A program made the translations under genes and the position numbers. A stretch of 64,000 nucleotides of DNA, taken from NCBI RefSeq assembly GCF_003337355.1, contig NZ_QPJW01000007.1, positions 62,001 through 126,000 on the forward strand, written 5' to 3'. A model generated the notes under the pieces. It did no database searches and was not told the DNA's origin. It saw nothing but the letters and a program-made list of their open reading frames with translations. This DNA comes from Fontibacillus phaseoli. GTDB taxonomy: Bacteria > Bacillota > Bacilli > Paenibacillales > Paenibacillaceae. Positions 44,898 to 54,478 of the stretch are shown here, in pieces. Numbering within the stretch: position 1 is the first letter of the stretch; every line of letters begins with the position of its first letter.

Positions 44898-44920
44898 ACC
44901 CGCCACTAATAGCGGCGGGT
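44898..44920 (-). promoter_or_regulatory. intercistronic hairpin between malE and malF
   Basis: ACCCGCC pairs with GGCGGGT around a nine-base loop, without a T-run. Such hairpins after malE-type genes usually raise the level of the binding protein over the permeases by protecting the upstream mRNA. Confidence 0.6.
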
Positions 44921-44944
44921 GATAAATCATTTGGGTGACCTGAA

Positions 44945-46273
44945 TTATTCCCCAGCTACCCCGTTGTTCAAATCAGTAATTTGTTTAACTGCATTTTCAA
45001 GGGTTGCTTTTACATCTACATCCTTGTTCCAGATGTCTGCAAAAGCTGCATTAGCCGGGCCCCAAACGTTATTCATTTCAGGAATAGAAGGCATTGGCTG
45101 CGAATTCTTAGCCTGCTCTGCAAATCCGGAAATAAACGGATCGTTTTTGATTTGGTCAGTTTCCAAAGCTTCCAGGTTAGTAGGAATTGAACCGATCAAT
45201 TCACTAAGAAGTAATTGTCCGTCTTTGTTTGTTGCAAAGTCAGCATACAATTTAGCGGCATTTGGATACTTAGTAAATGAACTTACATCATAAGTTTTGA
45301 TACCGGAGAAAGTAATAGCTGTTTTACCAAGAACCGTAGGAACCGGAGCCAGACCTAAATTGTCCCCGAGAGCTTCTTTATATGCCGTCAGTTCCCATGG
45401 ACCGTTGATATCCATTGCAACATCTCCTGCAGTGAACAAGCCGCGTTTGATGTCGCCGTTGATATCGCCACTAGGTACAGGGAGAATTTGTTTAAGATCT
45501 TGGAAAACTTTCATACCTACAAGTGATTCCGGGTTTTCAAGACCGATATCATCTTTGTTCGTACCGTTATCACCGAAGAGATAACCGCCATTACTTGCTA
45601 TGAATGGGTAGTTGAAATACAGGTTACCAGCTTCCCACATAAGAGCATACTTCTTCTTTTTTACATCAGTGAATTTTTTACCAAACTCAATTACTTCTTC
45701 AAACGTTTTTGGAGCCTCTGGGATAAGGGCTTTGTTGTAGTAGAGAGCTGTTGTTTCAGCCGCTCTTGGGTATCCATACAACTTACCGTCGTAGGAAGCA
45801 CCCACAATAGACGCCTCTGTATTTCTTGCTTTCGTTTGCTCTGCAAATACGTCATTTTCCAAGATCAATCCGGAAGTTACCGCATTACCGATGTGGTCGG
45901 AAGGAATTACGATGATATCTGCTCCAAGACCAGACGGACCGTCAGTAGTCAGTCTGCTGATTTGGTCTGGAACCGGTACCTCTTCAACACTAACCTTTAC
46001 GCCGTATTTTTCTTCAAACTGTTGAGCGATTTGCTCGGTAAACGCAATCTCTTCTCTACTTTCCCAAACAAGAAGCTCTGCGCCTTCTTCAGGTTTAATT
46101 TCCTCGGTTGTCGCTGCGTCGGTTCCCGTATTCTTATTTCCCTCTGTCGAGTTTGTCGTCGGCGCAGGCGTATTTGCTGTGTTGTTAGTTTTGTTGTTGC
46201 CGCCGCCGCACGCCGTAATTGATGCAACCAACGACAGCGTAGCGATTAAAACCAGTGTTTTCTTGAATTTCAT
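44945..46273 (-). CDS. malE: maltodextrin-binding lipoprotein MalE
   Basis: A 442-residue substrate-binding protein. Signal with lipobox SITAC (Cys about residue 22), a long Thr/Asn linker, then the family-1 fold: LLVWESREEIAFTEQIAQQF, GADIIVIPSDHIGN, GYPRAAETTALYYNK, DINGPWELTAYKEA. It captures maltodextrins at the membrane. ATG at 46271-46273 follows GGGAGGGG. First gene of malEFG; the region upstream carries three operator-like sites. Confidence 0.94.
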   Translation of the reverse strand: MKFKKTLVLIATLSLVASITACGGGNNKTNNTANTPAPTTNSTEGNKNTGTDAATTEEIKPEEGAELLVWESREEIAFTEQIAQQFEEKYGVKVSVEEVPVPDQISRLTTDGPSGLGADIIVIPSDHIGNAVTSGLILENDVFAEQTKARNTEASIVGASYDGKLYGYPRAAETTALYYNKALIPEAPKTFEEVIEFGKKFTDVKKKKYALMWEAGNLYFNYPFIASNGGYLFGDNGTNKDDIGLENPESLVGMKVFQDLKQILPVPSGDINGDIKRGLFTAGDVAMDINGPWELTAYKEALGDNLGLAPVPTVLGKTAITFSGIKTYDVSSFTKYPNAAKLYADFATNKDGQLLLSELIGSIPTNLEALETDQIKNDPFISGFAEQAKNSQPMPSIPEMNNVWGPANAAFADIWNKDVDVKATLENAVKQITDLNNGVAGE

Positions 46274-46325
46274 AAAGCTAACCCCTCCCAAATTTTATAC
46301 GAAGCAAGGTTTACAGAAACTTTGC

Positions 46326-46337
46326 GCAAACGATTTC
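46326..46337 (-). promoter_or_regulatory. LacI-type operator upstream of malE
   Basis: GCAAACGATTTC preceded by TTTGC; a degenerate copy of the regulon operator about 55 nt upstream of malE. Confidence 0.6.
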
Positions 46338-46402
46338 AGAGATGATCGAGAAAATTCCGTTTTATATGTGTTTCTTATGGAATTATTCATCATTTCTGAG
46401 TA

Positions 46403-46416
46403 GAAAGCGCTTTATC
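46403..46416 (-). promoter_or_regulatory. cre-like site upstream of malE
   Basis: GAAAGCGCTTTATC fits the CcpA catabolite-response element pattern. An almost identical site is at 54182-54195. Confidence 0.6.
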
Positions 46417-46452
46417 GATGGGATAATCATACAACATAGCACAGACATTGTA

Positions 46453-46464
46453 AAAACGTTTGCA
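46453..46464 (-). promoter_or_regulatory. second LacI-type operator upstream of malE
   Basis: AAAACGTTTGCA, identical to the site at 54233-54244, 50 nt from the neighbouring cre-like site. Confidence 0.65.
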
Positions 46465-46655
46465 CATGATGTTTTTAGGCATATATGCTCATATTTCTCA
46501 AAAACACTCCCGTATGCTCCTATTTTCGCAAAATTGCTGTTTTTTATTGCTTGTATCACCTTTAAAATTGTGTGCATCTTTCGCCTATTCGCAAGGCATT
46601 TCCGAGAAACTCATGTTCTTATTCAGGAAAGAAAATCCCTCCGTATTCCCCTATC

Positions 46656-46684
46656 TTGTGCAATGGTTTGAACAATGCTATAAT
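46656..46684 (+). promoter_or_regulatory. sigma-A promoter of a candidate small RNA/leader
   Basis: TTGTGC (46656-46661), 17 nt, TATAAT (46679-46684). Confidence 0.65.
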
Positions 46685-46690
46685 CCTGAA

Positions 46691-46807
46691 CCATGAGCGG
46701 GTCCCGATCCGCATAGCAACCGTCATGCTTCCCGTCTACAACTTGAAGGCAATGTTATCTCAAAGGTACATCCTCGGCTTTATCATTGCCGGGATGTGCC
46801 TTTTTTA
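46691..46807 (+). ncRNA. candidate small RNA or attenuated leader before neopullulanase
   Basis: Transcription from the 46656 promoter would run about 115 nt to a strong intrinsic terminator: AGGTACATCC...CGG pairs with CCG...GGATGTGCCT and is followed by TTTTTT (46769-46807). No ribosome site and reading frame fits within it. I do not recognise a riboswitch or known RNA family. A small GCGG/CCGC hairpin lies near the 5' end. It may be an independent sRNA or a premature-termination leader for the gene at 46942. Confidence 0.5.
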
Positions 46808-46941
46808 GTGCGGCCCGATGATATAGCGTTACCCTAAATCGGTTACTATATCTTGTAAGAATAATATCGTGCCCTGAGCATTGTCTTCGACAAATCAGCG
46901 AGACGGAACCACACTATCCAAGACCAAGGAGGAAATTTATC

Positions 46942-48687
46942 ATGCTGCTTGAAGCTGTCTACCACCGTCCCAAACTGAACTGGTCCTATGCCTACGATTC
47001 CGAGACGATCCATCTTCGCCTCCGCGCCAAAAAAGACGACCTTACCGAAGTTTACGCCTTTGCGGGCGACAAATACATATGGAATCAAAGCAAAGAGCTG
47101 ATCCCCATGTCGAAATTCGCTTCGGACGACTTGTTCGATTACTGGGAATGCGCAATCAAGCCGGCCTACCGCAGATTAAAATACGGCTTTCTGCTGAAAT
47201 CGGATGATGACGAAATTTGGATGACGGAGAACGATTTCTCCAAGGAGCGTCCTCCGGTCCCGGACCGGCTGTTCGAGTACCCGTTCATTAACCCCGCCGA
47301 CGTGTTCAAGGTACCGGCTTGGGTAAAGGACACCGTATTCTATCAAATTTTCCCCGAGCGCTTTGCCAACGGAAATCCGGACAATGATCCCGCAGGCGTA
47401 TTGCCTTGGGGCGGAAAACCGGAACGGGACAATTTCTTTGGAGGCGACCTTCAAGGCGTCATCGACCATCTCGATCATCTCAGTGAGCTCGGTATTACAG
47501 GCATCTATTTTACCCCCTTGTTTGAAGCAACGACAAACCACAAATATGACACGGCCGACTATATGAAAATCGATCCGCACTTCGGCGATACCGAAATGGT
47601 GAAAAAGCTGGTCCAGGCCTGCCACGAACGCGGCATTCGCGTCTTGTTCGATGCGGTCTTCAATCATTCGGGCAAAACGTTTGCTCCATTCGTAGACGTG
47701 TTGGAGAAAGGGGAGCAATCCCGATACAAAGATTGGTTCTCAGTTCGCGAATTTCCGCTTGAGGTCAACGATGGAGTCCCAACCTACGATACCTTTTCAT
47801 TCGAGCCGCTCATGCCGAAATTAAATACGGACAACCCTGAGGTCAGAGAATACTTGCTAAACGTAGCGGAGTTTTGGATCAAGGAGGTCGGCATCGACGG
47901 CTGGAGGCTGGATGTTGCCGATGAAGTGGACCATCAATTCTGGCGCGACTTCCGCAAAACGGTGAAAGCCGCCAATCCGGATGCCTACATTCTCGGCGAA
48001 ATTTGGCATGAATCTTCCCCTTGGCTTCAGGGCGACCAGTTCGATGCGGTCATGAACTATCCTTTTACCGACGCGGTGCTCGATTATGTAGTCCGCGGCA
48101 CCCTGGATGCCAAAGGCTTTGCCAACGCCATCGGCAGGCAGTTATCCCGGTACCCGCAGCAAGCCAGCGAAGTGGCCTTCAATCTGCTGGACAGCCATGA
48201 CACGCCGCGCCTTCTGACGCTCTGCGAAGGCGACAAGAACAAAATGAAGCTGGCCGCCCTTTTTCAATTCACCTACGGCGGTACGCCGTGCATCTACTAC
48301 GGCGACGAAATCGGCCTCGATGGCGAGCAGGATCCCGACTGCCGCAAATGCATGGAATGGAATCCGGACAAACAGGATCGGGACCTGTTCGAGTTCTACC
48401 GCAAGCTGATCTCAGTCCGTAAGGACCTTTCTGTGCTGCGTACCGGCTCCATCACCTTCCTGCATGCGGAAGAAGGCGGCAGCAAGCTTGCTTATGAGCG
48501 CCGGCTCGGCAAGGAATCCGTGCTCGTACTGCTGAACAACTACGATGCGGGACAGACTTTGGAAGTTCCCGCCGCCGGACAAGCATGGCACGACGCGATG
48601 AGCGGGGATAGCTATGAAACGGACAACGGTAAACTCGCCGTAAAGCTCCCGGCTTACGGATATGCGGTATTGACGCAGTCACAATAA
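46942..48687 (+). CDS. neopullulanase/cyclomaltodextrinase (GH13_20)
   Basis: A 581-residue cytoplasmic enzyme. The N-terminal beta domain (LEAVYHRPKLNWSYAYDSET, about 1-120) is the CBM34-like module that mediates dimerisation. The barrel carries the subfamily-20 marker MPKLN, FDAVFNHSG, GWRLDVADEV (nucleophile), ILGEIWHESS (acid) and NLLDSHDTPR. It would hydrolyse cyclodextrins, pullulan and maltodextrins after import. No signal peptide. Ribosome site AAGGAGG. Convergent with the SLH amylolytic gene. Confidence 0.94.
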   Translation: MLLEAVYHRPKLNWSYAYDSETIHLRLRAKKDDLTEVYAFAGDKYIWNQSKELIPMSKFASDDLFDYWECAIKPAYRRLKYGFLLKSDDDEIWMTENDFSKERPPVPDRLFEYPFINPADVFKVPAWVKDTVFYQIFPERFANGNPDNDPAGVLPWGGKPERDNFFGGDLQGVIDHLDHLSELGITGIYFTPLFEATTNHKYDTADYMKIDPHFGDTEMVKKLVQACHERGIRVLFDAVFNHSGKTFAPFVDVLEKGEQSRYKDWFSVREFPLEVNDGVPTYDTFSFEPLMPKLNTDNPEVREYLLNVAEFWIKEVGIDGWRLDVADEVDHQFWRDFRKTVKAANPDAYILGEIWHESSPWLQGDQFDAVMNYPFTDAVLDYVVRGTLDAKGFANAIGRQLSRYPQQASEVAFNLLDSHDTPRLLTLCEGDKNKMKLAALFQFTYGGTPCIYYGDEIGLDGEQDPDCRKCMEWNPDKQDRDLFEFYRKLISVRKDLSVLRTGSITFLHAEEGGSKLAYERRLGKESVLVLLNNYDAGQTLEVPAAGQAWHDAMSGDSYETDNGKLAVKLPAYGYAVLTQSQ

Positions 48688-48701
48688 AGTATAAAACATT
48701 C

Positions 48702-48738
48702 AAAAAGGCCTCCTTCCAACACGGAAGGAGGCCTTTAA
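48702..48738. terminator. bidirectional terminator
   Basis: AAAGGCCTCCTTCC-AACAC-GGAAGGAGGCCTTT, T-rich on both outer flanks. Confidence 0.9.
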
Positions 48739-48753
48739 AGATGTCTTTTAAAT

Positions 48754-51700
48754 TTACATTGCCGCTTTTTCCATAAAAAGGATCAGCACGGCTGCTACCT
48801 GCTCACGCGTAGATGTCGCCGCAGGTTCAAATACGTTCTGCCCCATTCCATTAATAATTCCCAATGCTTTTGCCGCCTTGATGCTATCCACGGCATATGC
48901 GGATGCCTCGCCCAGATCGGAGAAGCCGGCCTCTTCGGCCCCGGCGACTTCACTTGCCGTTTGCCCGGTCACATGGGCATACGCCTTCATCAGGATTGTC
49001 GCCATTTGTTCTCTGGTTATCGTCTGATTGCTGCGGAACGTACCGTCCTCGTACCCCGTTACGATTCCCAGCTCGTTCAACTCCGCGACATAGCCGGCAT
49101 AATAGCTGTCTTGGGCGACATCGCTAAGGTTAGAAATCCTACCTTCGGCATTAAGTCCCATGGTCCGCCCCAGGAACGCCGCGAATTCGCCGCGGGTCAC
49201 GTTGCCTTTCGGGTTAAACCGGTCGGCATCCACCCCGGAAGCGATATGTTTCGCCGCAAGCAATTCAACATACTCCTTGGCCCAGCCGCTCGTCACGTCG
49301 CTGAACGTTTTGTTGTATTCCATGACCACAAAACTAGCCAACCGGTCACTCAGGAAAGTAATGCTGTTGCCATCCCATTTCCCGCCTACATATACCACGG
49401 ACCCGTCTTCGTTTACCGCATAAACTCCTGCCTTGTTTTTGTCCCCAATTCCCTTCAAGGCTGCTTCATCCAGAGTCAGCGTTATTTTAACCTTGGTCCC
49501 CGGCTTTACTTCAACAGCTTGTTTGTCTGAACCGACACTGAGGAGTTTAAAATCATAAATGTCCCCAGCCGGAGAATATGCCCGGTCTTTTTCGACGATT
49601 TCGCTTTTCAGTTTCTTCGTTGCCTCGGAACTCGGCACTTCTTTGCTGAATACGATTTTTCCGTTTGCATGAATCGCTACAGCGGGAATACTCCCGGCAG
49701 GCATTTCAATCGTTACGTCAGGAAATACGAGCTGAAGTGCGGCCTTTTGCTCCAAGGCCTTTTCTACAGCGCTTCCCGGAATCACGAGCTCCGCCGCTTC
49801 TCCCGCAGCTACTCCGGAGACTTGAATGGTTACTGCCTTACCGCTGTTCACGGCAACCGCAATGGCTTTCTCCAATTCGGTAGCACTCACTTCGGCCGTC
49901 TTACGGCCGTTCTCGCTGGCTTTAGCCGTTACCTTTACGGATTCGGAAATTGCCGGAGTTGGAGTGCCGGTGCCTGACGAAGAAGATCCCGCCGATCCGG
50001 AATTCGGATTCGATGTTCCCGGAGGAGTTACCGGGCTCGAAACCGCGGCCAGCACGATCGTCCCTCCGTCCAGACTGGACGGCAGGGTTAACGTCACTTT
50101 ACCGTCACTATCCGCTTGCACCGTTTGATTGCCGTACTGTTCAACCCATTTCGTATTTTTGTAACCCGGTACCGTAAAAGAAATTTGCTGTTCAGTGGTT
50201 TTTGTATTAATACCAACGACTACGCTCTTGCCTTGGTACGTCCGGGTAAACACATCATATCCGTCCTGGTCGGATCCGCCGATTTGCGCACGGGTTCCTT
50301 TAGAGAAAATCTTCGAATAGCTGTCGCGGATATGCAGCATTTTCTTATAGTGTTCGTAAATATGGCTGTAAGTCGGATCGCTCAACCCGTCCCAGTTGAA
50401 GTCGTACCTGTTTTCGCTAAACTCGCCGTTGGACATATTCCCGGCGTTCATGCCGGACTGTCCTACTTCTTCGCCATAATAGATGACCGGTTGGCCCTTG
50501 GCCGTAATTTGCAAGGAAGCCGCGATCTTATGTTGAGCCTGCAAGCCCTTCAATGCCTCTGCGTCCAGAGTTCCGTCCTCGAATTTTTGGCGATCTCCCC
50601 CCGACAGCAAGCTTACCATGAACCCGTTCTCGTCATGGCTGCTCAGGAACTGGCCGAGCATGGCCGCATTGTCGATCTTCCCGTTGCGGTCCTGAAGCTT
50701 CTGTTCGGCTGATTCAATTTCGCCTTCTACGAATTCTTTCGCAATTCCTTTAAACGCGAAATCAAGCTCGGAATCCATCGTGCCCGTGCGCAAATAACCG
50801 CCATCATTATCCACGCTTGCCCCAAAATTTTCCCCGATCATTTTGAAGGCCGGATTGATTTCAGTCATTTGGTTCTTGAATGCCATCCAGGTTGCATTTT
50901 CCACGTGCTTGATCGTATCAACACGGAAATAGTCGATCGTGTTGCCGCTGGCGGTCTTGGACTTCTCGATCCAGTCGGACTGCCATTTGATAATTTGCTC
51001 GCGCACCGCAGGATCTTCCGTTTTAAAGTCCGGAAGTCCGGCAACTCTATTCTTGATGATGGGATCCTCGTCGGCATCCCGCAGCATCCCGGCGAACACT
51101 TCACGTTCAGGCTGCGTAGGGAGGTTATTCAAATCGCCCCAATTCGGACTCAACTGGTCCATGCCGTAACCGGTATGGTTCAAAACAACATCAACCATCA
51201 CCTTGATGCCATTGTCATGAGCGGTATCCAGGAGCTTCTGGAAATCTTCCAAATCCCCCAAGTGCTCATCGATTTCAGTAAAGTCTTTAGCCCAATAGCC
51301 ATGATAAGCATACTGATTGCTGTTAAAATCGATACCCTTGTTAAAGTCGATGTTATCGACGATCGGCGTAATCCAAATCGTATTGATGCCGAGATCCTTC
51401 AGATAACCGATCTTCTCGGTAACGCCTTTGAAATCTCCGCCATGATAAGTTTCCGCGTGGCTGAGGTCGTAATTCTCCCCGTTCGGATCATCATTGCCGG
51501 TATCCCCGTTCAAAAAACGGTCCGTCAGCATGAAATAGATCCGGGCCTCATCCCAGTCAAAATCGTCTTTTCCGACCGATTGGCGCGGTTTGACGGTTAC
51601 AGCGGCATCATGCGTATATTTATTGCCGTATACGTCTACCAACGTTACAGAAATTTTCTTCACGCCTGTCGGAACCGAGTCCTTCACCGCAATCGTCAGA

Positions 51701-54018
51701 GCCTGGAGATCGTTATCGATCACCGTCTCCGTTTTCCCGCCCAATGCGGACAAATCCGCAAAAATACTGCGAATTTCATGATCTTCGATTCCGGCCAAGT
51801 TTAGAGAGAGCACCGAATTTTCATTAAAGGAAATCTCGGCAGGCATAGTTTCGGATTGAATGGCTGGAAATAGCTGCTTGTAAGTGATCTGGGACTTGCC
51901 ATCTACAGTATTTTTAGGATCGAGAACTTCCTCGGTGACTCCATCTTTAGTCACAAGATAAGAATATTCGAAGGTTCCTTCTTCAAGGTTCCGCAATGTG
52001 TAGGTAAACCGTTCATCTTCCCGACTGTAATCCATCGGATACTCGTTGCCGTTGATTTTCAGCTTCACGCTTTCGATCTTATCCATTTTATTCATTTTGA
52101 ATAGTCCAAAGTCCCGATAATAGAAGGTGGCACTGCGATCTTCCAAGAACGGTGCCGTTGTTCCAGGCAGGGTGCGGAACGCGCCTTTCCCCGCATCGAC
52201 AACGACTTTGGTTAGCACTTCGCTGCCAGTTTGAATCTCCCGGTCATAGTCCTGGTCAATCAATGCCCATCCATCGCTTCCGACCCTCTTATGGATCTTG
52301 AATCCGATTTTGCCGACTTCGGAAGTGATCGGAATGATGACGGTCGATTTGTTGCCATCGATTTCGCCGCCTGCAAATGAGAAATCCTTATTTACATATC
52401 CGGTATACCATGTCCAAACGCTCCAATCGCTAAAATCGGCGCCGTCTTTGACGTAAGTGAACTGAACTCTGCGATATTTTTCGGCCTCCAATTTCTCGAG
52501 ATCCGGCTTTTCATAAAATACTTCGCTGATCCCTTGTACGATCCAGACTACGACGTTCTTGCCCTCTTTAATCCGGACTGTTTGTTCGACATCTTTGTCA
52601 GCCCATTCACCTTCGGATGTAGACAGCCTTGGGATCACCCCAATTTGTTTGTACGGAAAATAATAAGTTGCCTTAGCATACCCTTCCGGGGTTTCATTCA
52701 ATTTGCCCCGTTTGCTCTTTCCAACGTCCGGTGTCACAGGAAACATATATAGATTCCATTGATTCGCTGTCCCGTCAAAACGATAGTAGTTAATAGTGTA
52801 AGCATTTAGATTGTCCACCATATTGACCATTGTTTCAGTTGTGTACGTGTCATAGCTGGCTATGATCGTAACTTGACCCAAAGCCGTACCTGGTTCAACG
52901 GTTAGAATATTTTGATGAATCGCCACCCCAGGTACCGGATTCTTCAATGACCAGGTTGGCGTCACGTCTGTATAATTGCCTTCGGCATCCAATAGACTGG
53001 CTTCCAGTTCCAATTCTCCGCCGATGGCGACGTTCTCATCGGATTCAATCACGATGCCGGGAACGATCGCTAACGAATTTGGAGGGTTCCCGCCCGATTT
53101 TCTCGGGTTTAACGGATCCAGGAAGTCTCCGCTCCAGCTGCCTTGCTTGGGAATGAATTTATATTCGTAGATGCCGGCCGAGAGAGGAATAGTAAGACTG
53201 TAAACCCCATCCTTCAAAATTAAGGCCTCGGCCGTTTTTTCGTTCCAGCCATTCATTTGTCCTACCAGATGGGCCGCTGTCACTCCGGATGGCAGTTTAT
53301 CCTGCGGTATGTTAAACGTCACCGTCCCGTCATTGTTAATAACCGGGCTCTTCAGTGCATTTTCGGTCACCTTTACCGTTTTGACGATCTTCCAAGGATC
53401 ATGCTTGGCCTCGATCTCAATATTGCCGGTATCAGCATTAGCTGCAACAGTAAGTTTTCCGGTGGTACTGTCGAAGGAAACTCCGTTCAGCCCTTTGGTT
53501 AACGTAAGTTGCACTAGATCTTTGGTATCGCGGTCGCCCGTAAAATAGACCGCATCGATCACCGTGGATTCTCCTAACCCGATTTCTGATGGAGGTGATT
53601 TAATAAACTTGATTCCCGGAACGGATAACCCGGGATTGTTGTTGGTATCGCTGTACTTCTCGGAATTCAGAGGATCTCCCATCCAGCCGTCTACATCCAT
53701 GCCGTATTGGTACCAACCCGCATCAATTCCTCGCGTCAGGGTCCAGACGTTGCCCTCTGCCAAAGTTAGGGGGATTTCTTCCCAATTGTTATAGAAATCG
53801 CCCTTAACTATGGCCTTCTGTTCTTGCCCGGTCCCCTGATAATTAAACGTCACCTGCGCTCCGGTTGCGCTTCTTTCCCCGATAACCGGACTGGCGAGCC
53901 CGCCGCTATCTAAGGTAGGATCATCAGCTCGCGCATGAGTGAGAAAACTGCCGAAAGAGCCCACAACCAGTACAAAAATGAGCAGCCGGGAAAACCAGCC
54001 CTTCAATCTTTTGTGCAT
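48754..54018 (-). CDS. SLH-anchored extracellular amylolytic enzyme (amylopullulanase/alpha-amylase)
   Basis: A 1754-residue secreted enzyme. Signal peptide ends near THARA. Residues about 30-800 hold several starch-binding and Ig-like modules (IVKGDFYNNWEEIPLTLAEG; AAHLVGQMNGWNEKTAE). The GH13 catalytic domain spans about 815-1320: MVDVVLNHTGY, YFRVDTIKHV (nucleophile), MIGENFG (acid) and LSSHDENGF. A Ser/Gly/Pro linker, a beta-rich domain and three SLH repeats (FSDVTSGWAKEYVE, LSDVAQDSYYAGYV, FSDLGEASAYAVDS) follow and tether it to the cell wall. Type I pullulanase motif YNWGYDP is absent. ATG at 54016-54018 follows AGGAGG. Confidence 0.92.
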   Translation of the reverse strand: MHKRLKGWFSRLLIFVLVVGSFGSFLTHARADDPTLDSGGLASPVIGERSATGAQVTFNYQGTGQEQKAIVKGDFYNNWEEIPLTLAEGNVWTLTRGIDAGWYQYGMDVDGWMGDPLNSEKYSDTNNNPGLSVPGIKFIKSPPSEIGLGESTVIDAVYFTGDRDTKDLVQLTLTKGLNGVSFDSTTGKLTVAANADTGNIEIEAKHDPWKIVKTVKVTENALKSPVINNDGTVTFNIPQDKLPSGVTAAHLVGQMNGWNEKTAEALILKDGVYSLTIPLSAGIYEYKFIPKQGSWSGDFLDPLNPRKSGGNPPNSLAIVPGIVIESDENVAIGGELELEASLLDAEGNYTDVTPTWSLKNPVPGVAIHQNILTVEPGTALGQVTIIASYDTYTTETMVNMVDNLNAYTINYYRFDGTANQWNLYMFPVTPDVGKSKRGKLNETPEGYAKATYYFPYKQIGVIPRLSTSEGEWADKDVEQTVRIKEGKNVVVWIVQGISEVFYEKPDLEKLEAEKYRRVQFTYVKDGADFSDWSVWTWYTGYVNKDFSFAGGEIDGNKSTVIIPITSEVGKIGFKIHKRVGSDGWALIDQDYDREIQTGSEVLTKVVVDAGKGAFRTLPGTTAPFLEDRSATFYYRDFGLFKMNKMDKIESVKLKINGNEYPMDYSREDERFTYTLRNLEEGTFEYSYLVTKDGVTEEVLDPKNTVDGKSQITYKQLFPAIQSETMPAEISFNENSVLSLNLAGIEDHEIRSIFADLSALGGKTETVIDNDLQALTIAVKDSVPTGVKKISVTLVDVYGNKYTHDAAVTVKPRQSVGKDDFDWDEARIYFMLTDRFLNGDTGNDDPNGENYDLSHAETYHGGDFKGVTEKIGYLKDLGINTIWITPIVDNIDFNKGIDFNSNQYAYHGYWAKDFTEIDEHLGDLEDFQKLLDTAHDNGIKVMVDVVLNHTGYGMDQLSPNWGDLNNLPTQPEREVFAGMLRDADEDPIIKNRVAGLPDFKTEDPAVREQIIKWQSDWIEKSKTASGNTIDYFRVDTIKHVENATWMAFKNQMTEINPAFKMIGENFGASVDNDGGYLRTGTMDSELDFAFKGIAKEFVEGEIESAEQKLQDRNGKIDNAAMLGQFLSSHDENGFMVSLLSGGDRQKFEDGTLDAEALKGLQAQHKIAASLQITAKGQPVIYYGEEVGQSGMNAGNMSNGEFSENRYDFNWDGLSDPTYSHIYEHYKKMLHIRDSYSKIFSKGTRAQIGGSDQDGYDVFTRTYQGKSVVVGINTKTTEQQISFTVPGYKNTKWVEQYGNQTVQADSDGKVTLTLPSSLDGGTIVLAAVSSPVTPPGTSNPNSGSAGSSSSGTGTPTPAISESVKVTAKASENGRKTAEVSATELEKAIAVAVNSGKAVTIQVSGVAAGEAAELVIPGSAVEKALEQKAALQLVFPDVTIEMPAGSIPAVAIHANGKIVFSKEVPSSEATKKLKSEIVEKDRAYSPAGDIYDFKLLSVGSDKQAVEVKPGTKVKITLTLDEAALKGIGDKNKAGVYAVNEDGSVVYVGGKWDGNSITFLSDRLASFVVMEYNKTFSDVTSGWAKEYVELLAAKHIASGVDADRFNPKGNVTRGEFAAFLGRTMGLNAEGRISNLSDVAQDSYYAGYVAELNELGIVTGYEDGTFRSNQTITREQMATILMKAYAHVTGQTASEVAGAEEAGFSDLGEASAYAVDSIKAAKALGIINGMGQNVFEPAATSTREQVAAVLILFMEKAAM

Positions 54019-54119
54019 TTTGCATAGACCTCCTAAATGAATGTTCACTGCAGAAATTCAAATATTTGCATGCAAAAAAAGACTGAGCGATATAAGCCTC
54101 CTTTCAGAATTAAAATTGC

Positions 54120-54131
54120 GCAAACGTTTGA
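54120..54131 (-). promoter_or_regulatory. LacI-type operator upstream of the SLH amylolytic gene
   Basis: GCAAACGTTTGA, preceded by TTGC; near-perfect dyad about 100 nt upstream of the gene. Confidence 0.75.
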
Positions 54132-54181
54132 CTAAAAATAATTACTGATTCTGTTTCCGTCTAAGGAGTGCACTCCGCCAA

Positions 54182-54195
54182 GAAAGCGCTTTTAT
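54182..54195 (-). promoter_or_regulatory. cre-like site
   Basis: GAAAGCGCTTTTAT, matching the CcpA element and the malE upstream site. Confidence 0.6.
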
Positions 54196-54232
54196 GTTTC
54201 TTATTATATTATCTTAGGCACTTCCAAATGTT

Positions 54233-54244
54233 AAAACGTTTGCA
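54233..54244 (-). promoter_or_regulatory. LacI-type operator
   Basis: AAAACGTTTGCA, identical in sequence to the 46453-46464 site and likewise 50 nt from a cre-like site. Confidence 0.7.
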
Positions 54245-54439
54245 CAATCGATATTTAGAAGATTTTACATCTAAACTCACTGTTTGCTTTGTATAACTCA
54301 GCATTGCTCTTAATTTCTTATTATTTCAAGATTAAAGTAAAAATCTCTCAGGCATTCCCATCCCTAGGTGAAAATACGCAATAAATGACACCTTTTCGCG
54401 GCTTTATCTATTTACTTTCCGTTATGTTTAGATTAATAT

Positions 54440-54462
54440 TACAATGTAAAGCAAACGGTTCC
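54440..54462 (+). promoter_or_regulatory. promoter and autoregulatory operator of the LacI-family gene
   Basis: -10 TACAAT (54440-54445) is followed by GCAAACGGTTCC (54451-54462), a degenerate operator at the probable transcription start. Confidence 0.55.
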
Positions 54463-54478
54463 ACAGAGGAGGTTTTTT

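Noticed and set aside
46383-46808. Small overlapping frames on both strands between malE and neopullulanase
   Set aside because: None has a ribosome site, they overlap operator sites, a promoter and a terminator, and their products look random.
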